Below, in pieces: positions 38,016 through 46,438 of a stretch of DNA of 64,000 bases. The DNA comes from Candidatus Schneideria nysicola. GTDB lineage: Bacteria > Pseudomonadota > Gammaproteobacteria > Enterobacterales > Enterobacteriaceae. Within the stretch, counting starts at the first letter, position 1. Each line of letters begins with the position of its first letter. The stretch is from positions 157,089 to 221,088 of the forward strand of contig NZ_CP074435.1 in the NCBI RefSeq assembly GCF_019923565.1, given 5' to 3'. Below the pieces are notes generated by a model, which had not been told where the DNA came from, made no database searches, and worked only from the letters and a program-made list of their open reading frames with translations. Position numbers and translations under genes: made by a program.

Positions 38016-39425
38016 TCAAGAATTTTCAGATAAATATAGAATAATCTTATCGATACGTGATAGAACGCGTTTTTTTCCTACTATATATAAAATTTTATCA
38101 ATAGGTGGTGAACTATTAACACTAGTTATAACTATACGTAACATCATATTTATAATATTTTTTTCCAATTTAAATTGTTTTGATGTTACTTCTATAAGAC
38201 TACGTATAGATTCTATCGACCATTTCAATAAATTCTCTAAATCTTTACGAATAAAAATAAGAATTGGAATTGAGGATTTCTGTAAATATTTATTAACTAT
38301 TGTTAAATCATATTCAAGATAATCTTCATAAATATACGAGCAATTTTGAACGATATCTTTTAAAGTCTTATAACGTTTCCCAAATAAGGGAATTAATTCT
38401 TCTACAGGTGGACCATTTTTTATAGAAATATTTTCCTTATGAAATTGCCATGTCAAATGATTAGCTATATAATGAACTGGTAAATGATTAATATAATAAT
38501 GATTTAACCATACTAATTTTTTAGTATTAAAAATACTTGGAGATTTATTAATACCGGAAAAATCAAATAGTGTTATCATTTCCTCTCTATTAAAAATTTC
38601 CTTATTTTTATAAGACCATCCTAAACGTACTAAATGATTTAATAGTGCATCTGGAAGAAAGCCATCATCTTTATATTTTAGAATACTATCAGAATTTTGT
38701 CTTTTAGATAATCTTTGTCCATTATCACTTAAAATCATTGGAATGTGAGCATATTGAGGAATTTTTACATTTAAACATTTAAAGATATTAATTTGACGAG
38801 GAGTATTACTTATATGATCTTCTCCACGAATAACATGAGTAATATCCATATCTATATCATCAATTACTACACAAAAATTATAGGTTGGAGTCCCATCTGT
38901 ACGTCTAATAATGAAATCATCTAATTCTAGATTATCAAATTTAATATATCCTCTAACTTTATCTGTAAAAGAGACAGAACCTTTAGAAGGATTACAAAAT
39001 CTTATTACATGTGCTTTATTTAAATGAAGATATTGTTTATTATTACGACAGTAACCATCATATCTAGGTTTATTACCGTTATTTATCTGGATTTTACGAA
39101 TATTATTTAAACGTTCTTGAGAACAATAACATCTATAAGCCAGATTTTTATTTAACATATCATCTATAATTGAATTATATCGATCGAATCTTTGACTTTG
39201 AAAATATGGTCCTTCATCCCAATTAATATTAAGCCATTGCATACTTTCTATAATATTTTTAACTGCAATTTTTTTTGATCGATTGAAATCCGTATCTTCT
39301 ATTCTTAATAAAAATTTTCCTTCTTTTTTTCTAGCAAATAACCATGAAAAGAGAGCAGTTCTAATACTACCAACATGTAATAACCCCGTTGGACTAGGAG
39401 AAAAACGAGTTCTAATTTGCTGCAT
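38016..39425 (-). CDS. gltX: Glutamyl-tRNA synthetase
   Basis: GltX charges tRNA-Glu. The 469-aa class I enzyme has F-S-P-S-P-T-G-L-L-H-V-G-S (HIGH region), R-L-S-K-R (KMSKS) and E. coli-like length (471). The zinc module keeps C-Y-C and a third cysteine 24 residues later, but the fourth ligand (C-R-H in E. coli) reads C-R-N. Zinc binding may therefore be weakened. glnS is present too, so no transamidation route is needed for glutamine. Confidence 0.95.
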   Translation of the reverse strand: MQQIRTRFSPSPTGLLHVGSIRTALFSWLFARKKEGKFLLRIEDTDFNRSKKIAVKNIIESMQWLNINWDEGPYFQSQRFDRYNSIIDDMLNKNLAYRCYCSQERLNNIRKIQINNGNKPRYDGYCRNNKQYLHLNKAHVIRFCNPSKGSVSFTDKVRGYIKFDNLELDDFIIRRTDGTPTYNFCVVIDDIDMDITHVIRGEDHISNTPRQINIFKCLNVKIPQYAHIPMILSDNGQRLSKRQNSDSILKYKDDGFLPDALLNHLVRLGWSYKNKEIFNREEMITLFDFSGINKSPSIFNTKKLVWLNHYYINHLPVHYIANHLTWQFHKENISIKNGPPVEELIPLFGKRYKTLKDIVQNCSYIYEDYLEYDLTIVNKYLQKSSIPILIFIRKDLENLLKWSIESIRSLIEVTSKQFKLEKNIINMMLRIVITSVNSSPPIDKILYIVGKKRVLSRIDKIILYLSENS

Positions 39426-39488
39426 ATATATATAATTTCATTAATAAAATTATATTTTATAACATTTTTATTTATAAATAAAAAGTCA

Positions 39489-39517
39489 TTGACTCATTTT
39501 TTTTAAATCTTTATACT
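39489..39517 (+). promoter_or_regulatory. Sigma-70 promoter of the tRNA-Val/tRNA-Lys operon
   Basis: TTGACT (39489-39494), a 17-nt spacer and TATACT (39512-39517) place the start near 39524, eleven bases before tRNA-Val. This is the best consensus promoter in the window, as expected for a stable RNA operon. Confidence 0.75.
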
Positions 39518-39534
39518 ATTCTTTATAAATAAGC

Positions 39535-39610
39535 AGGTGATTAGCTCAGTGGGTAGAGCATCTCCCTTACAAGGAGGGGGTCGGCGGTTCAAATCCGCCA
39601 TCACCTACCA
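39535..39610 (+). tRNA. tRNA-Val (anticodon TAC), CCA encoded
   Basis: Complete cloverleaf closely matching E. coli valUXY: D-arm GCTC/GAGC, anticodon stem TCTCC/GGAGG with loop CTTACAA, T-arm GGCGG/CCGCC. The acceptor begins AGGTGAT and ends ATCACCT, so pair 1-72 is A-U rather than G-C. The discriminator A is at 39607 and CCA at 39608-39610 is encoded, unlike the other tRNAs here. The UAC anticodon can read all valine codons. Confidence 0.96.
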
Positions 39611-39630
39611 TATAAAATAGTAATAATTCA

Positions 39631-39703
39631 GGGTCGTTAGCTCAGTTGGTAGAGCAGTTGACTTTTAATCAATTGGTCGCAGGTTCGAATCCTGTACGAC
39701 CCA
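39631..39703 (+). tRNA. tRNA-Lys (anticodon TTT)
   Basis: A 73-nt cloverleaf almost identical to E. coli tRNA-Lys: acceptor GGGTCGT/ACGACCC, anticodon loop CTTTTAA, T-arm GCAGG/CCTGT. CCA is not encoded (TTT follows). It is 20 nt behind tRNA-Val and shares its promoter. The convergent ligA stop is 21 nt beyond it. Confidence 0.97.
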
Positions 39704-39724
39704 TTTTCAATGTTTTTTTCTATT

Positions 39725-41494
39725 TTATAAAGGAGCGTGAATTTGAATACCAATTGAAGAATGTAAACATTCTTCAATAAATCTAATATTACTCTCATTT
39801 TTAAAAAACTTATATATATAAACAGCAGTCTTTTCTCCTACATCTTTGACATTATTTAGTGAATCTAAATCAGCATTAATAATATTTTCTAATGTACCAT
39901 AAGTCTTGGCAAGATTCCTTGCTGTTGTCAATCCTACTTCTCTAATACCTAAAGCATATAAAAATTTATCTAATGTAGTAGATTTAGATTTTTCTATAGA
40001 AAGAATTATCTTTCTTGATAAAATCGGTCCAATATTATCTATTTGACAAAGTATTTTATGATTTAGTTTAAATAGATCCGATGGAAAATGAATTAAATTA
40101 TTATCAACTAGTTTATCAATGATTTTACTACCAATTCCTTGAATATTCATTCCTTGATAGGAAACAAAATGTTTAATAGACTCTTTTTTCTGTGCTATAC
40201 ATATAATCCCTCCTGTACATTTCGCTATTTTATTCTTACTGATTTCAATAACAGAATTACATAATGGACAATGAGTTGGTAATATAATTTTTTTGACTTT
40301 ATTTAATCTTCTTTTATATAAAACTACACTAATAACTCTAGGTATAACATCACCTATACGCTGCACAATAATGGTGTCACCTAACATTAGACCCAATCTT
40401 TCAATTTCATTAAAATTATATAAACTAGCATTTTTAATTTTAGCACCAGAAATTTCAATTTTTTTAAAACAAGCAATAGGTGTAATTATCCCCGTTCTTC
40501 CTACTTGAAATTTAACGTCATATAAATCTGTTATTTTTTCTTTAGATTGAAATTTATAAGCAATAGCCCAACGAGGGGCACGAATAGTAGAACCAAGTTT
40601 TTTCTGTAGTTTTAATTGATCTACTTTTATAACCATACCATCAATATTAAAATTTAAATTTGATCTGATTTTACATGCTTTATAATAAATATCCAAAATA
40701 TCTTTAATATTATTAGATAGATATCTAAAATTATGTACCGGTATACCCCATAATATTAATTGTTGTAAACACTGCCAGTGACTATTAAAAGAAATAGTAC
40801 GACTTTCTAAAGAACCTACCCCATAACTAAAAAAAGCTAAATATTTTTTAGATATTATGTCTGAATTTATACTACGTATTGATCCAGCAGCAGCATTACG
40901 TGGATTAGAAAATAACCTTTTTCCTTCTTGAAAATTAATCTGATTTAATTCAGTAAATTTATTGTTTAACATTAATACTTCACCACGAATTTCTAACATA
41001 TCTGGTATATTATCTGTATTTAAATATTTGGGAATCGATTTAACCATACGAACATTGTCAGTAATATCTTCTCCAATCAGACCATTTCCACGAGTAGCAG
41101 CTTGTATTAAACTGCCATTTTTATATATAAGATTAATAGCTATTCCATCAAATTTTAATTCACAACAATATAAAATTTTATCAGTATTAAATAGATTATT
41201 AATTTTTTTATCAAAATCTATTAATTCTAATTCATTAAAAATACTATTTAATGATAACATCGGAGTAAGATGATGAACTTTTTTGAAATATTTTTTAAAA
41301 GAAGTACCAATTGTTTGAGTAGGTGAATCTATAGTTAATAAATCTGGTCTTTTCTCTTCTAATAAACGTAATTCTTCCATTGCTTCATCAAATTCCATAT
41401 CAGAAACTTCGGGATTATTTTTAACATAATAAAGAAATGCCCAGTGGTGTAGTTTTTTTCGTAGATTATTAATATATGATTTTATATCATCCAT
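39725..41494 (-). CDS. ligA: NAD-dependent DNA ligase lacking the BRCT domain
   Basis: LigA seals nicks during replication and repair. The catalytic lysine is in C-E-L-K-F-D-G (Lys114). Adenylation, OB, four-cysteine zinc (C-P-L-C plus two later cysteines near 410-435) and helix-hairpin-helix regions are present. The protein stops at 589 aa, against 671 in E. coli, just where the C-terminal BRCT domain would begin. The next feature downstream is tRNA-Lys only 21 nt away, so no BRCT remnant exists. BRCT is reported as dispensable for nick sealing in vitro. zipA, the E. coli neighbour, is absent. Confidence 0.96.
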   Translation of the reverse strand: MDDIKSYINNLRKKLHHWAFLYYVKNNPEVSDMEFDEAMEELRLLEEKRPDLLTIDSPTQTIGTSFKKYFKKVHHLTPMLSLNSIFNELELIDFDKKINNLFNTDKILYCCELKFDGIAINLIYKNGSLIQAATRGNGLIGEDITDNVRMVKSIPKYLNTDNIPDMLEIRGEVLMLNNKFTELNQINFQEGKRLFSNPRNAAAGSIRSINSDIISKKYLAFFSYGVGSLESRTISFNSHWQCLQQLILWGIPVHNFRYLSNNIKDILDIYYKACKIRSNLNFNIDGMVIKVDQLKLQKKLGSTIRAPRWAIAYKFQSKEKITDLYDVKFQVGRTGIITPIACFKKIEISGAKIKNASLYNFNEIERLGLMLGDTIIVQRIGDVIPRVISVVLYKRRLNKVKKIILPTHCPLCNSVIEISKNKIAKCTGGIICIAQKKESIKHFVSYQGMNIQGIGSKIIDKLVDNNLIHFPSDLFKLNHKILCQIDNIGPILSRKIILSIEKSKSTTLDKFLYALGIREVGLTTARNLAKTYGTLENIINADLDSLNNVKDVGEKTAVYIYKFFKNESNIRFIEECLHSSIGIQIHAPL

Positions 41495-41641
41495 AAAAAA
41501 TTTTTCTTTATAAAAAGAAAGATGTTTTTCATATTTTCATATATATTCATTAATATGAAAAAATAAAATATTTAATAATCTTATATTATATTGTATAAAT
41601 ATATTTTATTCAAAATATAGTGAAAATTTTCATATAAAAAA

Positions 41642-41730
41642 GGAGAGATGCCGGAGCGGTTAAACGGAGCGGTCTCGAAAATCGCTAGCGACTATCAGTC
41701 ACTTCAAGGGTTCGAATCCCTTTCTCTCCG
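41642..41730 (+). tRNA. tRNA-Ser (anticodon CGA)
   Basis: An 89-nt type II tRNA: acceptor GGAGAGA/TCTCTCC, discriminator G typical of serine, anticodon stem GCGGT/ATCGC around loop CTCGAAA, a long variable arm with GACT/AGTC stem, and T-arm AAGGG/CCCTT. It resembles E. coli serU and reads only UCG. CCA is not encoded. A weak TTGTAT / TATAGT pair (41591-41596, 41616-41621, spacer 19) may be its promoter. Confidence 0.95.
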
Positions 41731-41865
41731 TAAAGATAGATATAATATTTTTTATTAATTTATTCTTATAAATCAATCTATTATTAGAATAATTTATAGA
41801 TAATTATTAATAAATTTAATATTATTAATATAGAGATTGGATTGATTAATCTATTTAACATAAAA

Positions 41866-42429
41866 ATGAATTTACAGCACCATTTTCTTATTGCTATGCC
41901 TTCATTACAAGATCCGATATTTAGAAAATCGGTTGTATATATTTGTGAACATAACAAAAATGGAGCTATTGGGCTTGTTATTAATAAGCCAGTATATAAA
42001 TTTACTTTTAAGAATGTTTTAAATAAATTACAAATTGCTTCTGATGATACAATCCCTTCTGTCTATTTAGATAAACCTGTCTTTTCAGGTGGACCAATTG
42101 CGGATGATCATGGTTTTATTTTACATACTCCTCAAGAAGGATTTGGATCCAGTGTAAATATTTCTCCTCAAACTATGATTACGACTTCGAAAGATATTTT
42201 AGAAAATTTAGGAACTATTAATCAACCTAATGAAATACTTCTTATTTTTGGTTATTCTGGTTGGAAGCAAGGTCAACTTGAAAAAGAAATTTTAGAAAAC
42301 ACTTGGCTTATTGCTCCTGCTAATAATGAAATTTTATTCCATACTCCTATTTCATCACGTTGGAGAGAAGCGGCAAAAACTATTAAAATAGATATTTATA
42401 ATATCGCTAATCAAATAGGTCATGCTTAA
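41866..42429 (+). CDS. yqgE: YqgE/AlgH family protein
   Basis: The 187-aa product from ATG 41866 begins [12 protein letters not shown] and equals E. coli YqgE in length; a TTG eight codons upstream is rejected. Conserved blocks include [33 protein letters not shown]-x-G-Q-L-E-x-E and W-L-I-A-P-A. The biochemical function is unknown (AlgH of Pseudomonas is a regulator). It overlaps or abuts ruvX, the conserved yqgE-yqgF pair; gshB, which precedes it in E. coli, is replaced by tRNA-Ser. Confidence 0.92.
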   Translation: MNLQHHFLIAMPSLQDPIFRKSVVYICEHNKNGAIGLVINKPVYKFTFKNVLNKLQIASDDTIPSVYLDKPVFSGGPIADDHGFILHTPQEGFGSSVNISPQTMITTSKDILENLGTINQPNEILLIFGYSGWKQGQLEKEILENTWLIAPANNEILFHTPISSRWREAAKTIKIDIYNIANQIGHA

Positions 42430-42430
42430 A

Positions 42431-42892
42431 ATGATTCGTCATAACATTATTGCATTTGATTTTGGAATGAGAAATATAGGAGTAGCGGTTGGTCAATATA
42501 TTACTTGTACGGCTCAACCTCTTAAATCTTGTATAGCGAAAAAAGGAATTCCAAACTGGACACAAATAGAAAAGATTATTATGGAGTGGCTTCCAACTAT
42601 TATTATAGTTGGTTTACCATTAAATATGGATGGGAGTGAACAATTCATTTCTATAAAATCACGTCTATTCGCTAATCAATTATATATACTATTTAAAATT
42701 AAAGTAATATTATATGATGAACGTCTTACTACTGTTGAAGCTAAAAATAATCTATTTTTAATGGGTGGGTATCGTGCTCTAAAAAAAAATAAAATAGATT
42801 CTCTATCTGCAGTCGTTCTCTTAGAAAGTTGGCTTTCCAATAGAGATCAAAGAGACATCTTTTCTAAAACTTTTAATTCATCTACTAACTGA
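42431..42892 (+). CDS. ruvX: Holliday junction resolvase-like / pre-16S rRNA nuclease RuvX (YqgF)
   Basis: YqgF trims the 5' end of pre-16S rRNA and has an RNase H-like fold. Motifs are A-F-D-F-G near the start, [10 protein letters not shown] and D-E-R-L-T-T-V-E-A. Two starts are possible, 42422 (overlapping yqgE by 8 nt) and 42431; I prefer 42431, which resembles the E. coli length at the N-terminus. The C-terminus runs about 15 residues beyond E. coli YqgF (138 aa) and overlaps the 3' end of purB antisense by 46 nt. An A9 tract lies at 42781-42789. Confidence 0.92.
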   Translation: MIRHNIIAFDFGMRNIGVAVGQYITCTAQPLKSCIAKKGIPNWTQIEKIIMEWLPTIIIVGLPLNMDGSEQFISIKSRLFANQLYILFKIKVILYDERLTTVEAKNNLFLMGGYRALKKNKIDSLSAVVLLESWLSNRDQRDIFSKTFNSSTN

Positions 42893-44250
42893 ATTGCATA
42901 ACCAATATAACTACAAGGTAACATCTCTTTCAAACGAATTTTCTCTTTTTCTGGTAACGGAAGTAAATCTATAAATTCATGTATATCTACAGCATTTAAA
43001 TATTTACCTCTACTAAATTTTTTTAGTTTTTCATAAGCATTGTTAATTCCATATCGACGCATTACCATTTGGATAGGTTCTGTTAATATTTGCCAATTTT
43101 GATTTAATTCCTTTAAAACATAATTTTTATTAATGATTAGTTTTTCTATACCGTTTAATAAAGCAAAATAAGCTATCAGTGAATATCCTATAGCTAATCC
43201 AACATTACGTAATACAGTAGAATCTGTTAAATCTCTTTGCCACCGAGAAATAGGTAATTTGGCTGAAAAATGTTTCATTATAACATTTGCTAAACCAAGA
43301 TTACCTTCAGAGTGCTCAAAATCAATAGGATTAACTTTATGAGGCATAATTGAGGAACCAATTTCGGAAGAAATTGTACATGGTGTAAAAATTCCTCTAG
43401 CAATATATCCCCACATATCTCTATTGAAATCAATTAAAATTGTATTAAAACGATTTATACAATCAAAAAATTCCGCCATATAATCATGAGGTTCTATTTG
43501 AGTCGTATAAGGATTCCAATGAATACCAAGAGACTTAACAAACTCTTTACTAAGAAGAATCCAATTTATATTAGGATAAGCTATTCTATGTGCATTATAA
43601 TTTCCTACGGTACCATTCATTTTTCCTAATATTTTTACTAATTTTAATTGATGGTATTGTCTTATTAAACGATAGGAGAAATTCGCCATTTCTTTCCCAA
43701 TAGTAGAAGGTGTGGCTGGTTGTCCATGAGTACGAGAAAGTATAGGAATTTTTTTATATTTTATAGCAAGATTTTTTATTAGATTGATAATCTTAGACCA
43801 TGTCGGTAATATAACTTCTTGACGAGCTTTTTTAAGCATTAATGCATAAGAAAGATTATTAATATCTTCGGATGTACAACCAAAATGAATAAAACTAATA
43901 ATATTACTTATTTTAGATATATCTCTTACTCTTATTTTTTCTATTAAAAAATATTCTATTGCTTTAACATCATGTTTAATTGTCTTTTCTATAGATTTTA
44001 TACGTTTAGCATCTTTTATATTAAAGTTATAAATAATATTATTAAGAGATTTCTCTATATAATGATTAAAAGGCAATAATTCGGTAATTTCATTACAAGA
44101 TGATAATTTTTTTAACCAATATATTTCTATTTTTAAACGAAATTTTATTAAAGCAAATTCACTAAAAATTGGACGTAATATATTAGTTTGTTTTTGATAT
44201 CGACCATCTAATGGAGATAGAGCAAAGAGAGAGACAGAAGAAATCTTCAT
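42847..44250 (-). CDS. purB: Adenylosuccinate lyase
   Basis: PurB cleaves SAICAR and adenylosuccinate in purine synthesis. The ATG at 44250 with GGAGA 8 nt upstream gives 467 aa starting [18 protein letters not shown]; the frame's 30-codon extension is rejected. The fumarase-family signature [11 protein letters not shown] and the catalytic T-S-E-D and H-G-Q-P-A-T-P blocks are intact. After V-D-E-L-K, where E. coli PurB stops, seven more residues follow, all inside the overlap with ruvX. hflD, normally between mnmA and purB, is missing. Confidence 0.95.
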   Translation of the reverse strand: MKISSVSLFALSPLDGRYQKQTNILRPIFSEFALIKFRLKIEIYWLKKLSSCNEITELLPFNHYIEKSLNNIIYNFNIKDAKRIKSIEKTIKHDVKAIEYFLIEKIRVRDISKISNIISFIHFGCTSEDINNLSYALMLKKARQEVILPTWSKIINLIKNLAIKYKKIPILSRTHGQPATPSTIGKEMANFSYRLIRQYHQLKLVKILGKMNGTVGNYNAHRIAYPNINWILLSKEFVKSLGIHWNPYTTQIEPHDYMAEFFDCINRFNTILIDFNRDMWGYIARGIFTPCTISSEIGSSIMPHKVNPIDFEHSEGNLGLANVIMKHFSAKLPISRWQRDLTDSTVLRNVGLAIGYSLIAYFALLNGIEKLIINKNYVLKELNQNWQILTEPIQMVMRRYGINNAYEKLKKFSRGKYLNAVDIHEFIDLLPLPEKEKIRLKEMLPCSYIGYAIQLVDELKVLEKMSL

Positions 44251-44288
44251 TAATAATTCTCCATTTTTAATATAATAAATAGAATAAA

Positions 44289-45392
44289 TTAAAAGGATAA
44301 AGTTTGATGAGATTCTATAATACCTCCACCAAGGCAACATTCGTCTAGATAAAATACTGCGGACTGTCCTGGAGTCACCGCTGCTATTGGATCATCGAAT
44401 ATCACTTTTATACGATTTTCATTAATAGGTTGAATTATACAACCGGTTTCTCTTTGTCGGTAACGAGTTTTTACTGTACAACGAAAAGATTTATTGATCG
44501 GTATTCCATTAATCCAATTAACTGATTTAGCTATAAGATTGGTAGACATTAATCTTGGATTTTGAGAACCCTGTGCTACAATTAATTGATTTAATAATAA
44601 ATTCTTTTCTACCACATACCATGGATCTCCATTATATTGAGCAAGTCCTCCAATACCTATTCCTTTTCTTTGACCTAAAGTATAATGAATTAACCCATGA
44701 TGTTTTCCTATAACATGACCTTCTGTAGTAACAATCGGTCCATGTTTATTTGGTAAATAAATACTTAAAAAATCTCTAAATTTACGTTTACCAATGAAGC
44801 AAATACCTGTAGAATCTTTTTTATTAGCATTGATAAATTTTAATTCTTGAGCAATTTTTCGTACTTCTTTCTTATTCAAATGTCCTATAGGAAATAAACA
44901 CTGTGCTATTTGTTTATAATGTAATGAATATAAAAAATAACTTTGGTCTTTATTTTTATCAATACCTTTTAATAGTCGAGTTTCTTTTTTTAAATCTAAA
45001 CGACGTACATAATGACCAGTAGCAATATAATCCGCTCCAATATCTTCTTTAGCAAGTTCTAAAAAATATTTAAATTTTATTTCTTTATTACATAATATAT
45101 CAGGATTAGGAGTATATCCTAATTGATATTGTAATAAAAATGGTTTAAAAACATTATCCCAATATTCAGCAGAAAAATTTATAATATGTAATTTTATATT
45201 TAGTATATCACAAATAGCTTCTGAATCAGCTAAATCTTTTTTTGCAAAACATTCCGTTTGATTATCTTCTTCCCAATTTTTCATAAATACGCATTCTACT
45301 TTATAACCCTGTTTTTTTAATAACCATGCAGAAACAGAAGAATCTACTCCTCCCGATAAGGCAACAATTACTTTTTTTTTATTATTTATCAT
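44289..45392 (-). CDS. mnmA: tRNA-specific 2-thiouridylase MnmA
   Basis: MnmA inserts sulfur at C2 of wobble uridine in Lys, Glu and Gln tRNAs. The 367-aa protein has the PP-loop A-L-S-G-G-V-D-S-S (11-19), the catalytic cysteines in [12 protein letters not shown] (Cys101) and T-G-I-C-F-I-G (Cys198), and the family length (E. coli 368). The tRNA-Lys(TTT) in this window is a likely substrate. It lies 38 nt upstream of purB and is divergent from cspC. Confidence 0.96.
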   Translation of the reverse strand: MINNKKKVIVALSGGVDSSVSAWLLKKQGYKVECVFMKNWEEDNQTECFAKKDLADSEAICDILNIKLHIINFSAEYWDNVFKPFLLQYQLGYTPNPDILCNKEIKFKYFLELAKEDIGADYIATGHYVRRLDLKKETRLLKGIDKNKDQSYFLYSLHYKQIAQCLFPIGHLNKKEVRKIAQELKFINANKKDSTGICFIGKRKFRDFLSIYLPNKHGPIVTTEGHVIGKHHGLIHYTLGQRKGIGIGGLAQYNGDPWYVVEKNLLLNQLIVAQGSQNPRLMSTNLIAKSVNWINGIPINKSFRCTVKTRYRQRETGCIIQPINENRIKVIFDDPIAAVTPGQSAVFYLDECCLGGGIIESHQTLSF

Positions 45393-45691
45393 AAAACTCT
45401 CCTTCTTTTAGAGAAGATAAATTTTATTAAGAATAAATGAAAAAAAATGATTATAATAAAATCTTTGTTATAAAAGTAAAAAAATATAAAATTTATAGAA
45501 AATATATTGCTATATTTTAGAATATATATAATAATAATTTATTGTAGATTAGAATATACGATTCATATATTAAAGAATATTGATTATTTTCATTTAATTA
45601 TAAAATGTTATTTACAAGAAATTTCTTTTTTTAATTGAATTTTGTTCTACTTTTATATTATGATTTTAATACTCCAAAGGAAATATGTATC

Positions 45692-45901
45692 ATGGCAAAG
45701 ATAAAAGGCCAAGTGAAATGGTTTAACGAATCTAAAGGTTTTGGATTCATCACTCCGGCTGATGGTAGTAAAGATGTTTTTGTACATTTCTCTGCTATTC
45801 AAGGAAATGGATTTAAAACGTTATCTGAAGGACAAGATGTAGAATTTGAAGTTCAAGATGGACAAAAAGGACCTTCCGCAGTTAATGTAGTAGCCTTATA
45901 G
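45692..45901 (+). CDS. cspC: Cold shock-like protein CspC
   Basis: This 69-aa single-stranded nucleic acid-binding protein is almost identical to E. coli CspC: RNP1 K-G-F-G-F-I-T, RNP2 V-F-V-H-F, and [10 protein letters not shown] at the start. AAAGGA precedes the ATG at 45692. The frame is open 19 codons further upstream, but that part resembles nothing. A 299-nt A/T-rich gap separates it from divergent mnmA and may hold a long leader, typical of csp genes. A strong terminator follows. Confidence 0.95.
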   Translation: MAKIKGQVKWFNESKGFGFITPADGSKDVFVHFSAIQGNGFKTLSEGQDVEFEVQDGQKGPSAVNVVAL

Positions 45902-45930
45902 TTGTTCTCTGTAGTTATCTATCAAATAAG

Positions 45931-45972
45931 AATAAAAACTAAATCTCCTAATAGGGAGATTTAGTTTTTATT
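45931..45972. terminator. Bidirectional terminator between cspC and ybeY
   Basis: Arms 45931-45948 and 45955-45972 are perfect 18-nt inverted repeats around a 6-nt loop, with a CTCC/GGAG tip. T-runs sit in the base of the stem on both strands (TTTTT at 45965-45969 on the plus strand). It lies exactly between the ends of convergent cspC and ybeY and is the strongest hairpin in the window. Confidence 0.88.
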
Positions 45973-45977
45973 AAATC

Positions 45978-46435
45978 TCAATCATTATAAGGATCTGGAT
46001 AACCAAATTTCTTCATAATTTTTTTTTCTAAATTTTCCATTATTTTAGCATTATTTTCTGTATCATGTATATATCCTAGTAAATGTAATACTCCATGTAT
46101 AAATATATGTGCCCAATGAAATTCACAATTTTTATTATATTTTTTCGCTTCACTTTCAATTATTTTTCTACAGATCACTAAATCACCTATAAGAGGTAAA
46201 TTCATTTCTTTTGGATATTCAAATAAAAAAGTGATAATATTGGTAGGACAATCTTTTCCACGATATTTTTTATTTAACATTTGACTTTCTTGTTCATCAA
46301 CTATACGAATAGTGATTATAGTTGGTCTTCTAAAAAAGTGTTTGATTCCATTTAACCAATATAAAAATTTTTTTTAATTGGTAATCCTATAGTATTTTTA
46401 CAAGATATTTGTAAATTTAGTTGAATTTTATTCAT
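45978..46435 (-). pseudogene. ybeY: Endoribonuclease YbeY with a one-base frameshift in an A8 tract (possibly rescued)
   Basis: YbeY matures the 3' end of 16S rRNA and takes part in ribosome quality control. The locus is split. From ATG 46435 the frame reads M-N-K-I-Q-L-N-L-Q-I-S-C-K and stops soon after eight A residues (coding strand; 46368-46375). The remaining protein, from W-L-N-G-I-K onward, is in the -1 frame. Adding one A restores 152 residues that align without gaps to E. coli YbeY (155 aa), including Y-R-G-K-D, G-D-L-V-I-C-R and the zinc motif H-G-V-L-H-L-L-G-Y-I-H. Only the last 100 residues remain as an ATG-started frame. No other lesion is visible, so the loss is recent, rescued by transcriptional slippage, or a sequencing error. 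Confidence 0.85.
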
Positions 46436-46438
46436 AAT

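Noticed and set aside
44251..44340. 30-codon extension of purB into mnmA
   Set aside because: The ATG at 44250 has a good ribosome-binding site and matches the PurB start; the extension is only antisense-free leftover frame.
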